64,000 nt of DNA, taken from contig OY735222.1 in assembly GCA_963457665.1 (NCBI GenBank), forward strand, positions 38,196,581-38,260,580. The letters run 5' to 3'. Source of the DNA: Thysanoteuthis rhombus. Lineage: Eukaryota; Mollusca; Cephalopoda; Oegopsida; Thysanoteuthidae. Each line of letters starts with the position of its first letter. Positions within the stretch are counted from its first letter, which is position 1. The notes under the pieces were generated by a model that did no database searches, was not told where the DNA came from, and was given only the letters and a program-made list of their open reading frames with translations. The position numbers were made by a program, and so were the translations under genes. Positions 51,501-63,500 of the stretch are shown here, in pieces.

Positions 51501-54500
51501 AAGATATGCCATGCATCCAGCCAATGTTTGATATGCTATGTAGAGTGTCAGTGGCCATCAACAATATGGTACAGAATCAAGACTTCTCGTATTCTAAGCA
51601 TGCCGATTTGGCATTAGTGTCCGATTGCTACGTCCAACATCAACAAATGAAATCCAAGAACTATTATGAATATTTACTTTATTTTGTCTTAGTTTTGATC
51701 AGAATTATATTCAATTAATTCTTCATCAGATCTGGGGCCTCAACATTCATATTCATCAAGCTCCTCCTCTTCTTCTGAGTCAGATTCAAGTAATAAATAA
51801 TAAATCTCTGAAATTAAGCTGCTGTGCAAAGGCTGGCTTTGAATAAACAGTGCCAAATTGATGAGGGATGGTTGGTGAATTGATAGTGTAGTTGGAGATA
51901 AGGTAAGTAGTTTGCACTCTGGATACGACGCAAGAGAGAATCTTCATTAGGGGAAGACAAGTATGTTTTGTACTTGATCCACATTTTTCTCCTATTTATG
52001 AACCATTTTCAGTACTTTTTAGCAGTTGCCACAACAATGCTTCCTTAAACTGTACCTATGCTTATTTTTGATGGTACCTTTGCATTCATAGACCACAACT
52101 ACCTATGTTGTGACACCAAAATCACTACTCTTTTCCCCACTATTTCAGAAGTTGCTGATTTCCTGTTTGTTCTTTTGCATGGTGCCATGGCAAAAGCCAG
52201 TAGAAAGAGAAAGAAAAAAAAAAAAAAAAAATTTCAATGAAAACTGTTTCTAGTACATAAAAATTATTTTGCTTAAAAAACAGTCTATCAATATTAATCC
52301 TATTTTCACATGAAGACAACTATGCTACAAAATCAAAAAAAGAAATAGCAGTCAAGCAGCAAATTACTACAAAGCCTGCCAGATTGAAAAATACTTGACA
52401 TTTCTGTAATTCTGGAAGCTAGATGAATTGTCAGATACATGGGTGTTAATAGAAAAAAAAAAAAAAAAATATCGCTAAGACAAACTGTATTGCTTACTTA
52501 AAAAATATTGTGCTTATTTGACTGCCCCTCCACACCCACCAAAAAAGATGCTAAAATGACCAAAAATTTTAAGCACTTTGACGCTAATCTGCAATATTTC
52601 ACCATAAGATATTTGTCAAAGATGGAGATCTAACATCCAAGCAGGTACTATAGCTAGTAGTCATATGTCAAGAAAGTCATGTTTTACGATGGTGACTGAG
52701 CTATTTCCTTAATACTGAAGTCACAAGTGCAAATGACATCAAACCAATAATTTAACCCATCCCACTTGAAAGAAAAAAAAAATTGAAAGGAAAACAAATT
52801 CTCTTGCTAACGAAGTCATTAAATCTAGCTAGAATGGTTTTAATAAGACTTCCTATTGCCAATACTTGGTTTTAGTAAGCAAACTTTCTTTAAATAATGT
52901 GCTTTTAGGCAGCAATCCTTCCTTAATGCACATTTTTTGTCTAAGACCATAGACAAAGAAATAGAAACCATCAACATAGGTTTCTTCAGTTTTTTTGCCA
53001 GTGTATCCATGTATTATACATACAGGACCCACTGATCAAGTTAAAAGGCTAAAAATTTCAACATATACTCCTTGGGTCCCTATATCCAACTTTTTAGTGA
53101 TCCATGCCTATTATTTATGTCACTCTCCACACAAAAAGAAGACAAACTACCAAAAGACATTGGAAATGTGCCGGTTCCCGTAGAGTGACTAACCAGACTC
53201 GCTTTTTTCTAAATTTTTCAAAAGTATCTTTTCTTGCATATATACAAATGAAAATGTATGGATTCAGTGGGTGTATGTATCATACGAACATTAGGATCTC
53301 ATACTTCGGGCCATTACAGAGCCTTTTATGCAATTGTTTTAAATCATTCATGTATTATTGGTGAGTATTTGGTATATACTAGTAAGAACGTCAGTGCCTA
53401 GCAGTCAATAATAATCATATGAATGGCACTTCGACCTAAAAAATGACAAGTTAATCCTTGGGATAGAGAGGTATCAGTAGGCAAATTAGTTTGAGCACTG
53501 GGATTCTGAATTTATTCAACGGAGATTCATTCAACCTAGTGAAGAATTTCATTTGCACGTTACCTCATGCATCACATCCTCATAACCAACAAATGCTACC
53601 ATGTCATAAAAAAACACTATCAACCCACAAAAGAATGTTCCAGTCATCTGTTTGCTTTTTGGGGGAATTGACTCCTTGTTTACTTATATCTGAATATTAT
53701 AGAATTTTGGGTGCAATCTGTCACAGTATAACAGCCATTAGAATAGTGAAACTCTTCTGAACTTGATTAACGGTATCTGAGAGGCCAGGAAGGGAGTGGG
53801 GGAATAATTGACATTTTACTCGACTGTTTCTTCCTAGCTTTAGAGGTTGGAGCTAACAATGGTATCTTGTGGAAAAAAAGTGAAACTTAGAAATTGATTG
53901 TAAGACAAAAAGGGCAACTGATCCATCTCCTGAACAAAGATCTGAGTATTCTATGGTCACTAGCAAAATGTGCCCAAGACCGATTCACTTTTTACTTCTG
54001 CATGCACAAAACAATTTGAAATTCTATGCATGTCAACCTACGGATGCCTTGTGGTAGTGTAATGGTCAGCAAGCTTATCACTACCAAGTACTGAGATAGA
54101 TCCACACTGGGTGCACCTATACTTGTTGCCAAAACTAAGCTATGCTTAGTAGATAACTATAATTGTAAAGCCAAGATTGTTACTATAACGACAAGAATGT
54201 GTAGTCAGGAAAATACACTACCACCAATTTTTAAAACAGAAGTTTAGTAAAAAATGCAAGTAGCAGCATGCATAATATTAGTACATTTGCATTTTTATAA
54301 AGTAATATATGTATAAAATTCCAAATATCCTTTACATATATCTTAAAATAAAATGGAATAGTGTCCAGTGTAAAGTTTTCACAAGGCAACCAATGTATAA
54401 AATTAACTGTTACTGTGGTGCAAAACAGAACAAAGAGGACATCTTATAACAGGTACAATAATCTATTACAGTGAGGATTGACTGCATTTGAGTGCAACTA

Positions 54501-57500
54501 TGAACCCTTACTTCTAATCCTAGACTTACTGGGAAGGAATGAGAATGTTGATAAGCTAATGGACAAATTAAATTGGCAGCTGAGATACAGGCAATAAAAG
54601 CAAAGCAATATCAAGTAGTAAATCTGTTATTCTGAAAGTACAATGAAATATACTGGAGATTAGAGCTAATGAAAGAATGATATAAACAAGCCCAACAGTT
54701 GCAGCATCAAACTCCACTTCTATTTCAACTGAAGATGATCCTGCAACTTTTGTATTGGACATATAAAATATATAAAAACTTTTTTTAGTCCAAATGTATT
54801 CATTTATTAGAATGAAATAAGCCCTTGCATATCAGCAAGATAAATTTTGTAAACATGTAAGACTTGTCAGTATAGTTCATTCGGTAAGATACCAGCCCAC
54901 CAATCAGTTGGTCATGATGTCAAATCACAGTAGGGAAATGTTAATTTTATAGTTTATTAGATTGAAATAGGCCTTTTCATATCTCCAACATGAATTTTGG
55001 TAAATATATAAGACCTGTCGATTCTGCTCAGTTGGTAAGAGAAATGACCACCAATCAGTTGGTAGTGATTTCAAATCTCGGTAGGGGAATGTTAATTTTT
55101 ACTCTCCCAAATTTGGTGAGGATTGTTCTTGTTACGGTAGAAAAACAAGGTCAACTCTAGGTTTGGACTGGAGTTTGACTATATAATTAAGATAAGAACT
55201 ATAATCTATCCTATAATGAATAGTGCAACCTTTTCTGGTTGTTTTTTTATTTCTCTGTCCGTAACTTCTGCTACCTATTACTGGTACGAGAACATGACAG
55301 AGGAACAACACCAGGTAGCTACACTCTGATCTTAGGCTGAAGGCCAGGGGACAGACACATTGATCCAAAGAAGAGCCTACAGATACTCTTAAAATAAACC
55401 AGTCATTTTTCATGGGTACTATGTTAATCAATGGGAAATACAAGTCTGTATAAGTTTCAGTAAATGAACCAGTTCAATTTTTAAGTTTAGTTTCAATTGC
55501 AGGACATATTTTGCCTTCAAATGTACAATAAACAATTCAAAATGATGAGTATTGAGTTATATTGGATAAATTATAGCTTATATATTGTAGAAACTTACAA
55601 AGGTACTTCAAGTTTTATGGATTGTATCTTGCTCAATAGAAACCAAGATAAACATTTGATGTATTTTGATGAAAATACTGAAAAAACTAACAAAAATTTC
55701 ATAACGTAACCTCTATTTTTTATAATCAAATAATATATAAAAAGAAAAAAGGTTATCAGTGTAACGAATACTTCCATGGATAAAATTGAATATAACAGAA
55801 CCTTTCTATAGGTTTGATGTCAATAAAAGATTTGACAACGCCTCCAAAAGTTTGTAATCATTCTAAAGATATTGCAGCATGGCTGAACATATATTTAGAA
55901 ATTATTTGATATACTCGTTTACACATGCCAGCAAAAAATATCAACATGTTGCTCAATATTTTATTTTTGTTCAACCAGTGTGAACCCAGACTTTTCACAC
56001 ATTAGCAGAAAAATAAAGGTGACCACTCCAAAAGTAGATTTACCTTCATGTATAAGGTTTAGAAAATAATTTTTTTTTTTATTCAATAATGAAAGTCAGA
56101 TGAAAACCAATATTTGCTTAGATTCAGAAGGTTGTAAATGATTGAAGGATGGCTATTTCAAGTTAGATGGCAAAAGGACATAGGGAGAGTGATCAGACAA
56201 CATCACGTTTAGAACAGTGTAAGTAAAAAAAAAAAATCTTAACTTTTTTTTTTTTCCTCTGTACTACTGGAGCATTTGGATAGCTCCTCATGTACCATTA
56301 AAAACTAAATAAAAAAATTAATAAAATTAATAGCCCAACATTTGATTGTTAGCAAATCCTTCAAGTTACTCTTCAAGCCACAAAAGATATTCAGTAAATT
56401 CTTTGAATATGTCACTTTTTTTTTTGGCAATGAAGAGAAACTTTAGCAACAGTATAACAAAGATGATATTCAGGTGTTTTGAGGTTTGATTTGTGTTTTT
56501 ATTTAGTCCCAACAATACTGAAAATGTTGACTTCTACAGCCATGTTGATAGGAGTAACAGTGGTGCTTCCAGTACTTAAAACAAAAATCTCAAATTCTTC
56601 AGAAAATACATCATATACAAAATTATTGTGCTGGAGTTCTACCAGCTTCTTTCATACCTGTCCCAGTCTGCAACAAAAATTTATTGTCACTAAGTTTTGG
56701 TAAATATCCTTCAAGTTCCTCTTCAAGCTCAAAATGCTCAGTGATTAATTCTAACATTTATTGATTCTGATCTAAAGATTCTGTCACAGAACTGAACATA
56801 CCCAACGTATCTGACTGAATATTAACTCTCCAAAGTCTTGCAAGAGATCTCGTCTTATTGGTTGTGTTAATCAGCAGTTTGTTAACAAGGGCATTACAAA
56901 ATACACCATGTTTATACTCTTAGATCCCTATATACCCCTTGAGAAGTGTATATGTGCCTCAAGTTGGGAAACCTTGAAGTAAATGAATATTGTGCTAATA
57001 ATAAAAGTCTAAGACAAAGAAATTTTAATTTCATTTCAAGAATATGAGGCATTAATTCTAGGAACAAGAACTGAGAGTCCAATGAGGCAATCTCTAAAGT
57101 TTAAAAGCCATTACAGCAAGATCATGTGATCCTGAGGAGAAGATTTTCAGTAAGAAGCATCCTATCAAGGAATACCTTTCTATCAAAGTTTCAAGTAAAT
57201 CTGACTTTGAACAACTGAGAAACAATATGGGAACAAATTTACAGACCAATGGACCTCTTGTAGTAGAGGCGAGGATACTTCTAAAAAACCGTGTAATATC
57301 AACAAGTACAAACGAAGTAGAAAAATGATGTTAACCCCTCAACTGCAAAAGGTAGTGAAGAATATTTATCTATTACAAGATAAGAGCTCTGACTCAGATA
57401 AAACAATTGCCATCCATCATAATAAAACAAATTTTATCGAGTTAGCCATAGAATTATAATGATACAAATTTCCGTCATTTGCAGTTAATGAGCTAATGCA

Positions 57501-60500
57501 TTCCACTTTTTATATAAGCCAAGAAAAGAGAAAGCCCAATATACCCATTTTAAGTTCTATGAATAAAAATATCAATAGGAAATGCTTAATCAATTCTGTA
57601 GTTTGGTTTATTGAAGTTAACATTCTTAAAAGAGAATATTCTATTCATTTATAAAAACTAATTTGAACCTATTTTGAAATACTATCTTCATGCACTGATA
57701 CTACAAACTTCTCTTCCACACAAGTTGACAAATAAGTGCACCAACAGATCATCCAAACAATTAAATTCCATACACCTAAACCTTGCTAGGCAGGTATATG
57801 CAAGTATTTTTTGAAAATTCGAAAGTGTTTACAATTGACAAACACATGGAAGAATTTATCAGTTGATAAACCTTCACAATATATCATACTGGGCAGACAC
57901 ATTTATCTCTCTGCCTTTAATGAGTAAGTTGTCATCTTGTAGAGATCTTTATTGTGAATAACTTTCTTTTAATCACACTGACTCACGAAAATTCCCTAAA
58001 AAACACTTGATACAAATTCCGAGAAGATTTTTTTAAATTTGATATGACACAATCCATGCCTAAACTGAAGTGAATTACACCAAACTTTCCATGTACACAA
58101 ATGTTGTATATCAACCAGTTAGTCCAGGGGCCAAGTTAGATTCTGATACCACTCAAGGCTGCCAAACAATTAATGTATTTTTGTCTTCCTCCAAGCCTAG
58201 TTTATATTTTGGTTTGAATACCCTACCCATTTTGTTACTTAATGATAGTAATCACTCCTTAAATAAACCTATTCCCATATAAAACTAAAAAGCACTGAGA
58301 GAGCTCTACCCCCTCCATAGCATATTGCCCAAACTTCGAAATACTAACATTGAAATTTATTGAGAACTTTTGGAGATATCATGTGGACAGTGATAAACGT
58401 ATACATAAATGTATAAAAATAAGATGGAAAAGATCTTAATTGAAAGCATTCCTGGATCAAAGCCCAAATTTCACCATTTCTTCCTCACCACATTGCCCAC
58501 CTTCCCACAAAATTTGATTGAAATTCACAGAGAATCCAGAGATATTGTGCCATTACTTTTTTAATGGAAAATTCAAATCGTCTGGACAGGCATTGGGAAA
58601 GAATTGCTTAAATTTTGAGATTGATCCAGGAATGTTTTTCTGATTAAGAGTTTTTTCACCCCCCACCAATACAATATCTCCAAAAGTTCTCAATAAGTCT
58701 CAATGAAATTTTGTGAAAGGCTCTGGAAGTGATCAGGTTTTGGGGCAGATCTATGCACAGTTACCTCCATCGGCAGAGGTATACACTTTCTCAGGGCTTT
58801 CTAGTTTTATATGGGACTAAGTTTGTTTACAGAGTAATTACTATCATAAAGCTACAAGATAGGCAGGGTACTCATACCAAAATACAAAACTAGACAAGTA
58901 GGAAGACAAAAAATATGAAAATAGTTCGGCCATTTTGGGTTGGAACAATTTATGAAAATATCAGTATTGGCCTCTAGACTGTGTTGTGTTCCTCAAGTTC
59001 CACTAGAGTAAAACTTTTGGAAATTTCGATATTTGTATAGTAAGCAAGATTCCTCAGATAAGTTATCTTTAAACATGTCAAGCGAAACAGAGTTTACTGT
59101 TTTATCTGAAAAGGAGTTCCACTCGGAAAGGGATCTTGAAGTTAAGAATCTGCCTCCAATACCAAGATGGTGGGGGACTTGAGTGATCAGAATTTATATA
59201 AATTTCAGATAGTTGGGGGGGGGGGGCTTCCCAAACTACTTATGGTAATAAACTTGTGCAAATACTAATCAAATTGACAAGATTCATCTTCGTCATGAGG
59301 ATGGGAAAATAAAGTTATTTTTGGGTCTTAATTCTTTAAATGGACAGGCATCCCAATATTCGAATAGCAAACAAGTATTTTTATGTGCTTCATGAAGATA
59401 AATGAATAGTTAAAATTAATTAGCACAATGGGTTTGGGACAAAATTTGGTTTAGTTTTCATAAAAAATCTTTAAAAATCTTTTCTTTTCACCTTTTATGC
59501 AATATCAAATGAATACTGAAAGCAAAATTGAACCTCTATGGAAATAAATGCAATGAATGTAAAAAATGAGAAGAATTTGAATATTTTTAACTTGCTTAGT
59601 TTTAGTAATAATAAAAAAAAAAAGAAAAGAAAAGAAAATGATACTGCCATTTTAGTCTTATGTATTTCAAAATTCCAAACATTACTTTTTGTACAGTGTT
59701 AAAAATCCATCTCCAGCCTGAGAAAAAAAAAAAATTATGAAAAACTTTGGAAATTATAGAGTCATCATCATCATCAGCCTTTTAACGTCCGTCGTTGGAC
59801 ACAGACCTTCCCCAGGATTTGCCACAATTCTCTATCATGGGTGTTGTGGAGCCAGTATTTCCCAAATTTGTCTAGTTCATCTCTCCATCTTGTGTTCTGT
59901 CAGCCTCGGTTTCACATGTGATCTCTGGGGATCCATGTGTAATACTAGTGAAATATCAGAAGTTTACAACTTTTTTTTGTATAATGCAATTTTCAAAGGG
60001 AACATATCAGAGAGGTCAACTCCATTATATACAAGATGCAGAATGTGCTCCTCTTTTTATACTGTAAAAGATTGATAGAATTCAAACGTTTATAATTGAT
60101 TGCTGAATCAGCCCTTGACAAATAATTTGGGAGAAGTTCATAAGTTATGATGAGAAATTTCCATTGGACATTTTCTCGATCAATAAAAACAGCTTAGAGG
60201 AATCACTCATTTTCTTTACTGAAACAAGTGGGGCGTTACAGATTAGATTTGTAAATTTTGTTAAACAAAATTAGTTCTACTGCTGTAGGTTTCTTCCTAG
60301 ATTTGTCAACAGCAACCTCAAAACAACAACAACAAAAAAACTAACTTAATTCTATGTTAACAACAAGATTTGTAGTATCTTGTCATTTAATCTGTAATTC
60401 CCTCTATTGCAATGAAAATAAAATAAATAAATTCATGAGTTTAGTGTGTAGTTGATATTAAGAGATAATATGATAGAAAGTCAAAAAGTATTGCTACTTT

Positions 60501-63500
60501 ATTTAACAAAAATATCAATATGAGAAGCTATTGTTTAGAAATATCCTCCATCTAAGTCTGAATACTTCTGTAGGTGGTTTCCCATCTATCTAAGCCTTGC
60601 CTGAAGAAGTCGGTGCTCTTCAGTTTATGATAGTTGTGGCATCGAAGGACTCAAATCATGTTCCCTTCAAATGTTCTTTGAGTTTTGGGAACATATTTGA
60701 AAGGGCAAGATCAGAGCTGTAAGGTGGATGGAGTGAGTTTCCCAATGATATTCTCATAGGACAGCCCTAGCTACTATCAAAGAATGAACAGTTGCATGAT
60801 TTTGATGGAAAATAAAATTCCTAAGAGCAATTTACCTGGCCATTTTCTTGCTAATACAGTTTCCCCATTTTCCCAAAATTTCTTCATAAATTCCCATGAT
60901 CATTCTATATCTTCAGAGGAAATCTATCAAATTAACACTTTGGAATGAAATAAAACAACAAAAGAACAAAAAACAGTTGCCATGAACTTCTGAACCGAGC
61001 TGTCTGCCTTGAATTTGACTGGCCCAACAGATCTCTTTAGATACAACTATTTTGATTGAACTTGCATTCTGGATTTTATTAGATGATCTTCGACTCATCC
61101 CAGTGACAATTCTATAAAATTGTTTTCATCTGCTTCGATCTTGGTTAAAAGCCTGCTGGAAAGATCAGCTCTCCAAGCTAGCTAGTCATTGTGCAACTCT
61201 TTTGGCACCAATCGAGCCATAAACTGTTCTCTTGCATTGAAAATGCAGAATCATGTGCAATCACATCAATAGCAATAAGACAGTCTTTTCCAACCAGTTC
61301 CTCAACCTCAGCCACAATTTTATTTATCGACATTGATGGTCTTTGCACTTTTGGCTCACCTTTGGAGGTCTTTGCTAACTTTCTCAAGATGCTTGATCCA
61401 TTTAAAAACTGTTCATCAAAATGAGGCAGTATCCCTATAAGATTAAGAAGCCCATGTACAAAGTTGGTCTCTTCATCAAAACAAATTTTATTAGATGAAG
61501 AATTTTAAATAACTATTTTGGGCTACTATCAACCTTCACCTAATTGTTGCTTTTTATCGCAACTGAACTCAGGCTGGGTTCCTTTCGGTAGAGAGTAAAT
61601 AAATTAGAATTGCACAGATTGGAATAAAGAATAAGTTCCCAGTGAGAATCTAGCAGACGATCATCTATGCTGGAAGGCGACTCGCTTAATAATACCTAGT
61701 TCCAGTAGCTCAGCGATTAGAGCGGTCGTGCGTTAAACGAGCCATCCCCAGGCATAAAGGGCTGTTAGTTTGCCTAGTACTAGAACTTATCTTTTGCTCA
61801 ATTAAGATGAAGGTTTTATCACATATCTCCAGTCTGAGTCATCAGTCTCATTAAGAATAACTTCTTATATTGAATTAAGACCAAGTACTTCACCTTCCTA
61901 ACAATGGTATTTTTAAAACTACACTTATGTTTCAAGCATTGAATAACAATAATAATAATAATAATAATAATAACAATAACACTTTTTAAACAATAACTTA
62001 TTTCAAAGAAGTAATCATGAAAATTATTTTTCATCTTCACAGTACCTGAATGGTGGTGGTGTTTGAAGTATTGAGTACTTCAAACATCAACACCATTTGT
62101 ACCACAAAGTAATCCTGATCAGGATGAAAAAGATTACTTTCATGTCTTTTAGGATAGTATATATTCCTTGATTATGTTTAAAAGCTTAAAAAACGAAATC
62201 AAAATGATATCAAATCTTTAGCATGCTGATCAGTGTTCAAGTATCGGTGTAGCCGACACTTGTCAGTTTTCTCTAAATAAATGAAGATCATTTTTTTTAT
62301 TTTGATATTGTAAACCATTGATTTTGGCTATTTACTTCTGGCTCAATTGTTTTGAAAAAACTACTAAAGATTAAGATGAAAGTAAATAACCAAAATTAAT
62401 AATCACTTCACGTGTAATGTTTGCAACGAGACTATTTACAGCAAAATCACGATTCGTTTTTGCACATAAAAGCCTTCCCCATATTTTTTCTTACACACAA
62501 AACCAGATCTCTCCTTGTGATAACCGAAAGTTTTCTCAGACTTGCCAGTTTCTTTTAACTGAATAATAAGCTAAAAAATGTCGGTTCTAAGAAAACCGGA
62601 GTATTTTATTTCCCGTTGAAGGTGCGTCTCAATATAAAACCATCAATTACCGCGTACGGTAGCCGCCATCCTGAATTTCCTGCTTCGCCGAAACATGAGG
62701 CAGCACGAGTAGATTACAATAATAATAAAACACCCTCACATCAAAGTACCCCCAACAAGTGTAATTTGCGAAACGCAATTCCACCCTAAATACCCAGCGC
62801 CGATAATCAGGGTATTTGCAATGCAAGAGAGTATCATCATAAAAGAAGGGTAAAACAGTATTAATTTCCTCCACAGTAATAACCGTAAATTACACTTATC
62901 CCGATTTTATTTCAAATTGAATAATTTGAAATAAGTCTAAAAAGTTGTGTAAACGGCTGAAAGTTCAGAAAAAGTTTTTTTTCTTTCTGAATAAAGTAAA
63001 AAAAAGAAGAAAAATGAGTGGGAGAGAAATGTCGAAATCATCCTTTTTTTTCTGACCATTTAAGAGGAAAAAAATAAAGGGCAGACAACTACGTGATGGC
63101 AAACAATTTGTGTGAAGAGCAAAGAGGCAGGTCAAAGAACATCGATGAATTTATATGGTTACACCCCTAAATCGTTCAGGTGCAGATGTAATTTGAAAAA
63201 TAAAAATTAAAAACAAACAGAAACTAGGGTTGAACTAAAAAATCTGCGAATGTCAGCAGAAATTTTATAATTAATTAAAGTAGGTTTCATAAATTAATTC
63301 AGATCAGATGTCTATGGAAGTGGTGGAAGAAATATATATATTTTTTTAGTTCGGGTTACCGGTAAAGTTGATTAGTCAATTTTATTGACTGTCAACAGAA
63401 AATTTAAAAAAACAAATGCATCAAAATTGTCAACGTTTATTGGAGATACAATGCAAAGAGTTATGAAAAATAATTTACTCGCATTAGCAATATAGCGAAT

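Larger units (their letters stand above)
48416..52203. mobile_element. DNA transposon relic with about 400-base terminal inverted repeats
   Basis: Left 48416-48815 and right 51835-52203 are inverted copies. Paired blocks include GCCATGGCA, AAACAGGAAAT, CAAAAATAAGCATAGGTACA with TGTACCTATGCTTATTTTTG, AGAAAAATGTGG with CCACATTTTTCT, CTTGTCTTCCCCTAATGAAG with CTTCATTAGGGGAAGACAAG, and CCATCCCTCATCAATTTGGC with GCCAAATTGATGAGGGATGG. The interior (about 50260-50990, + strand) has broken frames with pieces such as GHWVLVNFEGKHFTGEL and, in another frame, TGATQVVVKVKHK and FWKWPDKEHTI. Superfamily not assigned; no intact transposase. Confidence 0.85.
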
